Source: Fermentimonas sp.
Lineage (GTDB): Bacteria > Bacteroidota > Bacteroidia > Bacteroidales > Dysgonomonadaceae
Direction of reading: 5' to 3'
Assembly: GCA_015478775.1 (NCBI GenBank)
Contig: JADMKP010000007.1
Coordinates: 806,001-870,000, forward strand
DNA length: 64,000 nucleotides
In this document: positions 48,286 to 56,718 of the stretch, in pieces
How positions within the stretch are numbered: position 1 is the first letter of the stretch
Layout of the letters: each line of letters opens with the position of its first letter
The notes under the pieces: model-generated
What the model was told of the DNA's origin: nothing
What the model saw: only the letters and a program-made list of their open reading frames with translations
The model's database searches: none
Program-made: the position numbers and the translations under genes

Positions 48286-51200
48286 TTAAAACGTTACATT
48301 AAGTCCAAAAGCCATAGTAAAAGGTGTTAAATAACCATATCCGGCCATTTCAGGATCAAAACTTGTATATTTATCACTGCCCCATCCTTTTGTCAAAGTA
48401 AAAATATTTCTGGCCGATGTATATATTCTAATATTATTTGGAAATGTATATCCAAGTTCGATGTTCCTAAGTTTTAGGTAAGATCCGTCTTCTACATAAT
48501 ATGAAGAAAATCGTTGTTCTGCGTTTTGGTTTATATTAGTTATTGCCGGGATATCAGAATCTACATTATCGAAGTACCATGCATCAAGTATTCTATTCTC
48601 ATGATTTTTACCTGCAGGAACCGAAATATTCCATAAATCACTTTCTCTTTTCCATTCGTTGTTCACTTTATTTCCGTAAACACCCTGGAAAAATACATTT
48701 AAATCGAAATTCTTATAATTCAAGTCGAGAGTTAAACCACCAAAGAAATCGGGGTCGGTTATTCCAATATAAGTTCTGTCGTAAAGCTCATCAATAACAC
48801 CATTCCCATCTAAATCTTTAAAACGGATACGTCCAATTGCTTTACCTGCCTGCTCAACATGATTATCTACCTCTTCTTGAGTTCTAAAAATTCCATCAGC
48901 AACTAGTCCGTAGAGAATATGAGGAGTTCTGCCCAATACCAGATCATTCATACCATCTCCCGGATATCTGTTAATGACATTTTCGGGTAGCTCAACAAGT
49001 TTAGTTCTGTAACTACCAAAGTTTAAAGATATTGAATAGTTAAAATCATTAATAGGATTGCTTCTATAAGTAATTTCAAATTCAACACCCTGATTGTTCA
49101 TATTTGCTCCATTGATCCAGGGCTCACCACCTTCTCCCATTGCAGCGATGTATGGTACTTGCACTAAAACATCTCTGGTTTTTTTGAAATAATAGCCTAA
49201 TGAACCTGTTATTCTCTGATTCATAAATCCATAATCTATACCAAAATCAGCTTGAGTTGTTGTTTCCCATTTTAGATCAGGATTACCTAACCATGTTCTT
49301 CTATATCCTGAGTATAGTTGACCGGTTTCGTTTCCCTCAATGGGATATGATGTTTCAAAATAGTTGGTTGTAAACGGTGTTGTAGTAAAACCACGAGGTA
49401 ATCCTTGCACACTACCGTTAGCTCCCCATCCTGCTCTTAATTTTAAATCAGAAACAGGATCAACATCTTCCATAAATGCCTCATCGCTTAACCTCCAACC
49501 TACAGAAAATGCCGGAAATACTCCAAATCTGTTATTAGATCCAAAAAGAGAAGAGCCATCACGTCTGATAGTTGCAGAAAATAAATACTTAGAGTTATAG
49601 GCATAATTAGCTTTTGCGAATAATGAAAAGTATGCATACTCGTCTGCCGAACTTCCTAATGAATATTTCTCACCTGTTGTAACACCAATATGTGCAAAAT
49701 CACGATCTTCTAAATAAACACCTTCACGTCTTGCATTAAACCCCTCTTGAACAAATCTTGTAAACTCAGTTCCGATTACAGCATCAAAAGTATGCTTTCC
49801 TGTTGATAAGTTATAAGAAAGGGTGTTTGTCCATACATAACTCAGGGGATGAGACTGAGAGCTAGATACATAATTCTCTCCGTCGCTACTTCTTCCACCA
49901 GTCTCAGACCATAAACCATCTACATTTCTGTTATATGCATTACCATAATCGACACCAAACTGAGTTCTGGCAGAAACACCGTTCCATATATGCAGGTCTG
50001 CAAAAATATTACCTATTATCTTCACATAATTGCTAATGTTGTCTTTATACATAGATAAAACACGAACCGGATTAGTAAAGTCATCAAATCCCGGTGCGCC
50101 CGCCCAATTACCATTTATATCATAAACAGGTCCTGCTGGCGGATTTATCATTGCCCATCTTGTTTCATTTGCTGATCTATATTGAAGATAAGAAAGAGCA
50201 ATATTTTCTCCTACCTTTAATCTTTTATTTAAAAGGTCATACTCTGTATTAACTCGTAAAGAATATTGTCTAAAAAAAGTATTAATCTGAGTACCTTCAT
50301 TATCATAATATCCTAGTGAAAAAAGACTTTTAGAATGTTCAGTTCCACTTGAAACGGTAACTTGATGATTTGTCATTAATGCTGTTCTGAAAATCTCATC
50401 CATCCAATCAGTATCTGACCCTCTTACTGTTTGTTCTGAATTTAACCATTCTTTAGGCTTAGCACTTTCTAGAATAGGAAAACCATCTGCTCCTCTTTGC
50501 CAAACATAATCATAAGTTGAAGGGAGTACCATAGGAACACCATATACTTTTTCATCATAAGCAGCTGCCCTGAATGCAGCGATTCCGTACTGTTCTGCAT
50601 TCATCAGTTTTGGTCTGTTTACAACACTACTAAATGACACACTACCTCTATAGTCTACACTAACTTTGCCTGCTTGTCCTTTTTTAGTCTGAATTAAAAT
50701 AACACCCCCAGATGCTCTTGCACCATATATACTGGCTGAGGCAGCATCTTTAAGTATCTGTATGGATTCTATATCACCTGTGTTAATATCCCTTAGGTTC
50801 AGATTTTGTGTAGGCATACCATCTAATACTATCAATGGTTGTACATTACCCGATAATGATGACAAACCTCTTACCTGAATATTTACAGACTCTGCGGGAT
50901 CACCACCATTAGTAGTAATGTGTACACCTGCCATTTTACCTTGCAATGCTTTCATCGCATTGGCGGAAGGGTTTTTCACCAAATCAGAACTAGAAGCAAC
51001 AGATATAGAACCGGTAAGATCAGCTTTTCGCTGTGACATATAACCCGTAAAAACAATTTCATCTAGTAATGTAGCATCATCTAACATGCTAATATCTATA
51101 ACCGATACTCCTCTTACAGGTCGTCTTTCAGTTGTTTTGCCCATAAATGAGAAAACTAAAACAGCATCTTCTGATGGAACATTAAACTCATACTCTCCAT

Positions 51201-51411
51201 TTGCATCAGTTACAGTACCAATACTAGTTCCTTCTATATATACACTAACTCCCGGAAGGGGTTCATTTGTACTCTGCTCTAAAACTACACCTCTAATTAC
51301 TCTTGCCTGTTGAATATCAGTAGGCAAGTCTGAAGCTATAGTTAAAATTGAGAGAGACAAAAACAGACAAATCAAAAATAATTTGTCAATTGTTCGTTTA
51401 AAATAATTCAT
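48286..51411 (-). CDS. SusC/RagA-family TonB-dependent outer-membrane transporter
   Basis: 1041 residues. Signal peptide, then a carboxypeptidase-D-like regulatory domain (about 38-115: IRGVVLEQSTNEPLPGVSVYIEGTSIGTVTDANGEYEF), the TonB plug (about 125-235: ALQGKMAGVHITTNGGDPAESVNIQVRG, SIQILKDAASASIYGARASGGVILIQTKKG) and a 22-strand barrel ending in a terminal Phe (GLNVTF). It imports oligosaccharides with its SusD partner, driven by TonB. Second gene of the operon after the GH172 gene. Confidence 0.97.
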   Translation of the reverse strand: MNYFKRTIDKLFLICLFLSLSILTIASDLPTDIQQARVIRGVVLEQSTNEPLPGVSVYIEGTSIGTVTDANGEYEFNVPSEDAVLVFSFMGKTTERRPVRGVSVIDISMLDDATLLDEIVFTGYMSQRKADLTGSISVASSSDLVKNPSANAMKALQGKMAGVHITTNGGDPAESVNIQVRGLSSLSGNVQPLIVLDGMPTQNLNLRDINTGDIESIQILKDAASASIYGARASGGVILIQTKKGQAGKVSVDYRGSVSFSSVVNRPKLMNAEQYGIAAFRAAAYDEKVYGVPMVLPSTYDYVWQRGADGFPILESAKPKEWLNSEQTVRGSDTDWMDEIFRTALMTNHQVTVSSGTEHSKSLFSLGYYDNEGTQINTFFRQYSLRVNTEYDLLNKRLKVGENIALSYLQYRSANETRWAMINPPAGPVYDINGNWAGAPGFDDFTNPVRVLSMYKDNISNYVKIIGNIFADLHIWNGVSARTQFGVDYGNAYNRNVDGLWSETGGRSSDGENYVSSSQSHPLSYVWTNTLSYNLSTGKHTFDAVIGTEFTRFVQEGFNARREGVYLEDRDFAHIGVTTGEKYSLGSSADEYAYFSLFAKANYAYNSKYLFSATIRRDGSSLFGSNNRFGVFPAFSVGWRLSDEAFMEDVDPVSDLKLRAGWGANGSVQGLPRGFTTTPFTTNYFETSYPIEGNETGQLYSGYRRTWLGNPDLKWETTTQADFGIDYGFMNQRITGSLGYYFKKTRDVLVQVPYIAAMGEGGEPWINGANMNNQGVEFEITYRSNPINDFNYSISLNFGSYRTKLVELPENVINRYPGDGMNDLVLGRTPHILYGLVADGIFRTQEEVDNHVEQAGKAIGRIRFKDLDGNGVIDELYDRTYIGITDPDFFGGLTLDLNYKNFDLNVFFQGVYGNKVNNEWKRESDLWNISVPAGKNHENRILDAWYFDNVDSDIPAITNINQNAEQRFSSYYVEDGSYLKLRNIELGYTFPNNIRIYTSARNIFTLTKGWGSDKYTSFDPEMAGYGYLTPFTMAFGLNVTF

Positions 51412-51432
51412 ATTATTAAAGTTAAATCATTA

Positions 51433-52638
51433 TTAATTTTTTAACTCATTACCCCATAACTGAGGATCATTACCATTAGCTTTCCTCCAGGCATCTCTCC
51501 ACCTGTGCATATCCATGTGATTTATAAATGGTTTTGGTTGTCTTTGCTCTTTAGTAGGAGCATTGGGAAGCATTACTGCAGAGTCCTGATACCAATAAGC
51601 TACAGTAGACAAATCTAGAGTAAGGTTATTATTATGTCCGGTTTCGATTGTACCTTTTACCTCTGTTTCAAAAAATATTGGATCATTTATAAAAAACCTA
51701 TAAACATGTGTTCTTCCCAACCAACCTATATCACTATTTACACGCGGGTAACCAAAATGTGGATGAGAAAATGGCTCTTTAGGACACCACGAAGTATTAA
51801 AAAAGTCTTCTGTTCCGGTTCCAATTAACGAAGGAGTAGTTTCTCCATCTATAAACCACATATCATCACCTTCTCCGTACCACATTGGAGTGGGAGAGTG
51901 AACGTAATAATTAATACCTACAAAATGACCTTTTCCTTTAGTGTTAATAAAGGTATAGTTTCTATCGGTTTGAGTATTTGGTTTCCATTCACCTGTAAGT
52001 GCCCATTCGGTTTCTCCTTCGGGTAATGCTTCTGACAAAGTATGATTATACCATGCATGAAAACGACCCATCTCTTCAGGCAACTCTGCCATTTCTAAAT
52101 AATCTACATAAAAATAAAAAGCATTGATTGTTTTGTCGGTCTGATTTTCTATTTCTATTCTAGCTCCTTTTTCGAAGGGCATTGCAAAATAACTGCTTAA
52201 TCCGGTTCCCTCCTCAGGACCTGCCGATAAAGTCAGTGATGCGTAGTTATACCGTTCATTCCATCCTTGACCGAAGAAAGGACCAATAGGAGATTCGACC
52301 GACGGATATTCATTTCCGTCCCAATACATTCTAATAATTATATCATTTCTGCTTAACTCTCCAGGTGGTGGTGCAATTGTTATCCATATGTGGTTTATCA
52401 CACCAGTACCATTAATATTAGCAATTGTTCTTTTTTCACCTGGTGAAAAAGGTTCAAGATGATCTCTATTTCCAACTGTAGGGTCGGTGCTCGAAATTCT
52501 CTTGTTCTTTAACCCAGATTTCATTTTTGCTAATTCAAACATTTCACCTAACGACTCATTTTGCGGGTAAACTGAAAATGATATCAGCAGGCTTAAAACA
52601 AAGAAGCTAAATTTCAGATACTTAAATTCAATTTTCAT
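51433..52638 (-). CDS. GH172 (DUF2961) glycoside hydrolase heading the SusCD operon
   Basis: 401 residues with a signal peptide (FSFFVLSLLISFSVYPQ). Landmarks: INGTGVINHIWITI, IIRMYWDGNEYPSVESPIGPFFGQGWNERY, FEKGARIEIENQTD, Glu256 in WYGEGDDMWFIDGE and Glu277 in LIGTGTEDFFNTSW; the 21-residue spacing equals that of the catalytic pair I recall for the Bifidobacterium GH172 enzyme. Expected to remove D-arabinofuranosyl (or alpha-fructofuranosyl) residues. It lies 21 bases upstream of susC, and a LacI-type operator candidate lies 81 bases before its start. Confidence 0.9.
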   Translation of the reverse strand: MKIEFKYLKFSFFVLSLLISFSVYPQNESLGEMFELAKMKSGLKNKRISSTDPTVGNRDHLEPFSPGEKRTIANINGTGVINHIWITIAPPPGELSRNDIIIRMYWDGNEYPSVESPIGPFFGQGWNERYNYASLTLSAGPEEGTGLSSYFAMPFEKGARIEIENQTDKTINAFYFYVDYLEMAELPEEMGRFHAWYNHTLSEALPEGETEWALTGEWKPNTQTDRNYTFINTKGKGHFVGINYYVHSPTPMWYGEGDDMWFIDGETTPSLIGTGTEDFFNTSWCPKEPFSHPHFGYPRVNSDIGWLGRTHVYRFFINDPIFFETEVKGTIETGHNNNLTLDLSTVAYWYQDSAVMLPNAPTKEQRQPKPFINHMDMHRWRDAWRKANGNDPQLWGNELKN

Positions 52639-52718
52639 AATGTTAATAAATAATTGGATTTGAAATAATTTTTAAAATAAATTATCAATAAGATTAGGTT
52701 TAAATTTACTTATTTAGA

Positions 52719-52730
52719 TTAATCGTTTAA
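52719..52730. promoter_or_regulatory. LacI-type operator candidate before the GH172-susCD operon
   Basis: TTAATCGTTTAA, an imperfect palindrome with the central CG typical of LacI-family operators. The identical 12-mer occurs at 53871-53882 upstream of the lacI gene. A TAAATTTA -7-like sequence lies at 52701-52708 on the operon side. Confidence 0.55.
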
Positions 52731-52797
52731 CTAAAAAGTAAAAAAAATACATCACACGCAATATTAAAGAATTATTTATATAAAATAATTTGGTAAA

Positions 52798-53817
52798 TCA
52801 TTGATGAACTCTGGTTTCATTAAGTACCAACTCTGCCTTAAGTACAATATTTTTTGATTCATCAATACTCTTAGATTCAATTTGCTCAATCAGCAATTCA
52901 ATTGCATTCTTTGCAATTTCCTTAATTGGCTGTTTTATAAACGGTACTGTGTAGGGTAGAATATAAAAAGCGTCATTTTCATCAAAGCACATTATTTGAA
53001 TATCCTTTTGAATATTTATTTTATTCTTAATAAGTGCTTTAACTCCATTAATTGATATAGAGTTGGTAGTAAAAAATATACCATCAATTTTTGGATTTCT
53101 TTTTAATAATTTTTCGATGGAAAATGTAATATCATCTTTTAAATTGTGATAACTAACTTCTTCTACATTGTTCTCATCATTAATTCCTGAATTCTTTAAT
53201 GCATCAATTGCACCATTTCTTCGTTCGTTTATATGATAATGATCTTGTCTATAGGTGACTATGGCTATATTCTTGCAACCTTTATTTATAAGTTCCTCTG
53301 TAGATTGATAAGATATATCGTAGTTATTTATCATGACAGAGTTTACTTCCATATCCGGAAAACACCTATCCACAAGTACAAGAGGTACATTGTTCTTTTT
53401 TAAATTATTTAAAAGATGTTGACTATTTTCAGTGGGAGTTATAATTAATCCATCTACCTGGCGTGCATATAAAAATTTTATCATATGCTCCATCTCGTTA
53501 ATATTTTCATTGGTATTACCAATCAAAACAGTATAACCATTTGCGTGTGCATAATTTTGAATATGAAGGGCTAAAGCACCAAAAAAAAGGTTAGAAACAT
53601 CAGCAATTATTAAACCAATAGATTTTGACTTACCAACTTTTAATCCCTTTGCAAGTGTATTAGGAACATAATTAAGTTCGGTAGCTTTATCCAATATTTT
53701 TTTGGACATCTCATTGCTTACTCTCCCGTTTATATTCTTACCATTGAGAACAAGAGAAACTGTGGCTGAAGAAACGCCTAACTCATTTGCTATGGTTTTA
53801 AGAGATACTCTTTTCAT
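52798..53817 (-). CDS. LacI-family transcriptional regulator
   Basis: 339 residues. The DNA-binding headpiece is at residues 1-60: VSLKTIANELGVSSATVSLVLNGKNINGRVSNEMSKKI and the hinge LNYVPNTLAKGLK. A periplasmic-binding-protein-like sensor follows (KSIGLIIADVSNLFFGALALHI, DGLIITPTEN, PLVLVDRCFPD, ENDAFYILPYTVPFIKQPIKEIA). It probably represses the arabinan locus until a breakdown product, perhaps free D-arabinose or D-ribulose, binds. LacI-type control is unusual for PULs, which mostly use hybrid two-component or SusR-type sensors. Its own promoter spans an operator candidate, suggesting autoregulation. Confidence 0.93.
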   Translation of the reverse strand: MKRVSLKTIANELGVSSATVSLVLNGKNINGRVSNEMSKKILDKATELNYVPNTLAKGLKVGKSKSIGLIIADVSNLFFGALALHIQNYAHANGYTVLIGNTNENINEMEHMIKFLYARQVDGLIITPTENSQHLLNNLKKNNVPLVLVDRCFPDMEVNSVMINNYDISYQSTEELINKGCKNIAIVTYRQDHYHINERRNGAIDALKNSGINDENNVEEVSYHNLKDDITFSIEKLLKRNPKIDGIFFTTNSISINGVKALIKNKINIQKDIQIMCFDENDAFYILPYTVPFIKQPIKEIAKNAIELLIEQIESKSIDESKNIVLKAELVLNETRVHQ

Positions 53818-53857
53818 ACTCTTATGAAACTACGCTACATTATAACACTTATTAATG

Positions 53858-53888
53858 CAAAAGAAATATGTTAATCGTTTAATTGCAA
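53858..53888 (-). promoter_or_regulatory. Promoter of lacI with embedded operator
   Basis: Minus strand TTG (53886-53888), 20-base spacer, TTCTTTTG (53858-53865; one mismatch from TAnnTTTG). The 12-mer operator at 53871-53882 lies wholly inside the spacer. Confidence 0.5.
53871..53882. promoter_or_regulatory. LacI-type operator candidate before lacI
   Basis: TTAATCGTTTAA, identical to 52719-52730, placed between the -33 and -7 elements of the lacI promoter, 54 bases before the start codon. Confidence 0.55.
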
Positions 53889-54018
53889 ATTTTTATTTAT
53901 GTTATATAACATAAAAACAGAATAAAATTATACTATTTAATACAACTATAAATAGAATATTGATGAGTTTGATGTTGGTATTAGAAATATTTGAAGTAAT
54001 AAAACTTAAAGAAAAAAA

Positions 54019-55122
54019 TTAAACATTGAATCTAAAATGCATTATATCTCCATCCTGAACGATATACTCTTTACCTTCAACACTCATTTTTCCTGCTTCT
54101 TTAACTGCATTTTCTGAACCATAATTAATAAAGTCTTCATATTTTATTACTTCGGCACGTATGAATCCTTTTTCAAAATCTGTATGAATTACACCTGCAC
54201 ATTGTGGAGCTTTCCATCCTTTAATGAATGTCCATGCACGTACTTCCTGAATACCTGAAGTAATATAGGTTTGTAAATGCAATAATTTATAAGCCATTTT
54301 AATTAATCTATTAACACCAGATTCTTCAAGACCTATTTCATTTAGAAACATCTTTCTCTCTTCGTAAATATCAAATTCTGCTATTTCCGATTCAATTTTT
54401 GCAGCAACAATAAGTATCTCTGCATTCTCATTTTTAACAGATTCTTTTACTGAATCAACATATTTATTACCATTTACAGCACTTGCTTCGTCAACATTGC
54501 AAACATACAAAACCGGCTTTGATGTTAACAGATAAAGCTCATTAGCAGCTTTTATTTCATCTTTTGTATCAAAAGTTACAGTTCTAGCAGATTCACCACG
54601 CAAAAGTGCTTCTCTTATCTTAGAATAAACTTCAAAAGCTAATTTAGCTTCTTTATCTCCTCCCGTTTTAGATTGTTTTTCTACTTTACTAATTCTTGCT
54701 TCAACTGTTTCAATATCTTTTAATTGAAGCTCAGCATCAATTATTTCTTTATCCCTTATAGGATTTATATCACCATCTACGTGTGTAACATTTTCGTCAT
54801 CAAAGCAGCGTAGAACGTGCAAAATAGCATCTGTCTCTCTTATATTTGCAAGAAACTTATTTCCTAGTCCTTCTCCTTTACTGGCTCCTTTTACTAATCC
54901 TGCAATATCTACAATTTCAACTGTTGTAGGGACTATTCTGTTAGGCTTTACCAGTTCGGCAAGTTTAGTCAATCTTTCATCAGGAACTGTTATTACACCG
55001 ACGTTAGGTTCAATGGTACAAAAAGGAAAATTTGCAGCCTGAGCTTTAGCATTTGATAAACAATTAAAAAGAGTTGATTTTCCTACATTAGGTAATCCCA
55101 CAATACCACATTGAAGAGCCAT
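54019..55122 (-). CDS. ychF: Redox-regulated ATPase YchF
   Basis: 367 residues, normal length. Obg-family P-loop protein: G1 GLPNVGKSTLF, G3 DIAGLVKGASKGEGLGNKFL, and a G4-position NVDE in place of NKxD, which explains the preference of YchF for ATP over GTP. A coiled coil (about 130-160) and the C-terminal TGS domain (AWTFIKGWKAPQCAGVIHTDFEKGFIRAEV) follow. It associates with ribosomes and affects stress tolerance. Confidence 0.97.
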   Translation of the reverse strand: MALQCGIVGLPNVGKSTLFNCLSNAKAQAANFPFCTIEPNVGVITVPDERLTKLAELVKPNRIVPTTVEIVDIAGLVKGASKGEGLGNKFLANIRETDAILHVLRCFDDENVTHVDGDINPIRDKEIIDAELQLKDIETVEARISKVEKQSKTGGDKEAKLAFEVYSKIREALLRGESARTVTFDTKDEIKAANELYLLTSKPVLYVCNVDEASAVNGNKYVDSVKESVKNENAEILIVAAKIESEIAEFDIYEERKMFLNEIGLEESGVNRLIKMAYKLLHLQTYITSGIQEVRAWTFIKGWKAPQCAGVIHTDFEKGFIRAEVIKYEDFINYGSENAVKEAGKMSVEGKEYIVQDGDIMHFRFNV

Positions 55123-55202
55123 TATAATATAACTTTAGAGTGCTTTGTAATAATAACCTAATATACAAAGCAATAATTTGTAATTGATTTTTTTTGCGAG
55201 TG

Positions 55203-55210
55203 CAAAGGTA
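55203..55210 (-). promoter_or_regulatory. Promoter -7 element of ychF
   Basis: On the minus strand TACCTTTG matches TAnnTTTG; leader of about 75 bases. The -33 element is weak. Confidence 0.45.
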
Positions 55211-55239
55211 CTAAAATTATTTTTGTTTAAATAGTTACT

Positions 55240-56184
55240 TTATAAACCATGTTTAGCTGAAATTTCTAACATTCTCTCAATTGGTTTTACAGCTTTAATT
55301 CTTATATTTTCATCAACTAATATTTCAGGTCTTTCATTTTTCAAACATAAGTAAAGCTTTTCTAAAGTATTCATTTTCATATAAAAACACTCATTACATG
55401 CACATGTTGAGTCCTCCGGTGGAGCTGGAATAAATTCCTTATCAGGATTCTCTTTCTTCATTTGATGTATTATACCAGCTTCAGTTGCAACTATAAATTG
55501 TTTTTTATCTGAATTAGTAGCAAATTTTAAAATCGAAGAAGTTGATCCTACATGATCTGCAACTTCTAGAAGGTACTTTGGACATTCTGGATGAGCTAAA
55601 ATTAAAGCATCGGGATGATTTTCTTTTAATTCTAATATTTTTATTAATGAGAATTGTTCATGTACATGACATACTCCCTGCCATAATAACATATTTCTGC
55701 CTGTTAGTTTATTTATATAGTCACCTAAATTTTTGTCCGGGCCAAATATAATTTTTTCATCTATTGGAAGTGAGTCAACAATTTGTTTTGCATTAGTTGA
55801 CGTTACAACTATATCTGTTAATGCTTTAACAGCAGCTGTTGTATTAACATAGGATAAAACTATATGATTAGGATGTTCATTTATAAACTTTTCAAATTCG
55901 TCTGCCGGACAACTATCTGCGAGTGAACAACCAGCCTTCATATCTGGAATAAATACACGTTTAGATGGGCTTAAAATTTTAGCTGTTTCACCCATAAAAT
56001 GCACACCACATAAAACTATAATGTCTGCAGTAGTTTTTGCAGCCCACTTAGCAAGTGCTAAGCTATCGCCAACAAAATCTGCAATATCCTGAATTTCTGT
56101 ATCTTGATAGTAATGTGCAAGTATAATTGCATTTTTCTCTTTTCTTAGAGATCTTATATTTTGAATAATTTCTTCTTTAGTCAT
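55240..56184 (-). CDS. nadA: Quinolinate synthase A
   Basis: 314 residues. NadA condenses iminoaspartate and dihydroxyacetone phosphate to quinolinate for NAD synthesis and carries a 4Fe-4S cluster. Signatures: NAIILAHYYQDTEIQDIADFVGDSLALAKWA, the CGVHFMGETAKILSP segment (first cluster Cys), WQGVCHVHEQF and the C-terminal CACNECFYMKMNTLEKLYLCL. Three cluster Cys positions are therefore present. Partner genes nadB and nadC are not in the window. It is transcribed away from the large non-coding gap. Confidence 0.97.
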   Translation of the reverse strand: MTKEEIIQNIRSLRKEKNAIILAHYYQDTEIQDIADFVGDSLALAKWAAKTTADIIVLCGVHFMGETAKILSPSKRVFIPDMKAGCSLADSCPADEFEKFINEHPNHIVLSYVNTTAAVKALTDIVVTSTNAKQIVDSLPIDEKIIFGPDKNLGDYINKLTGRNMLLWQGVCHVHEQFSLIKILELKENHPDALILAHPECPKYLLEVADHVGSTSSILKFATNSDKKQFIVATEAGIIHQMKKENPDKEFIPAPPEDSTCACNECFYMKMNTLEKLYLCLKNERPEILVDENIRIKAVKPIERMLEISAKHGL

Positions 56185-56718
56185 AAACTACTTATTATAT
56201 TATATAGTTATAAAATTTAAAAAGATATATGATGATAATGATTGCCTGTTGATACTTATGATAATTATTTCCTAAAAAAATTATCATATCGAGTTATCTA
56301 AAATATATCTCTACTTATCTACAATCTAATTTTCACTTTATAACTGTAATAGTGGTAATTACAAATGTTATCATAAGCTGTTGATAAAAGGCAAAGTTAA
56401 TAAATAATTTCTTTTCTGTTACATTTAATTGTTGAAAAGACAGTGAAACAAATTCGTCAAAATTCAGTAATTAATGTAGCATTCATCAAAAATTATATTA
56501 GACAATTCTATATTTTAAAATGCAAATTTGTTTATCAATTTCTTTGCACATTTAATACACAAGTTATCAACAATTTTATGAACAGTTAAAGAATACACTT
56601 AATGATCTAATAGATATATCATTAAAAAGAAAAATGATTAACTATATATTGTTAATAGAACATATTACTAATTATTTTAGAACAATCTTTTTACTACATT
56701 TGTTTGTAATTAATATAC
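56185..56718. other. 534-bp AT-rich non-coding gap with DnaA-box-like 9-mers
   Basis: This is the longest gene-free stretch of the window and lies between the divergent nadA and phosphatase-like genes. It holds three 9-mers one base from TTATCCACA: TTATCTACA (56315-56323, plus), TTATCAACA (56379-56387, minus) and TTATCAACA (56564-56572, plus), and looser ones at 56247-56255 and 56294-56302. Small palindromes TTATGATAA (56256) and TTATCATAA (56368) are also present. A replication origin is one reading; a plain promoter region is the other. Confidence 0.4.
56695..56702 (+). promoter_or_regulatory. Promoter -7 element of the phosphatase-like gene
   Basis: TACATTTG matches TAnnTTTG, 16 bases before the ATG at 56719, implying a very short leader. 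Confidence 0.45.

Noticed and set aside
48286-52638. PUL assignment to a simple fructan or L-fucoside
   Set aside because: GH32, GH91, GH29 and GH95 enzymes are absent; the combination of GH172, DUF4185 and FucI fits D-arabinan better, though fructofuranoside activity of single GH172 copies cannot be excluded.
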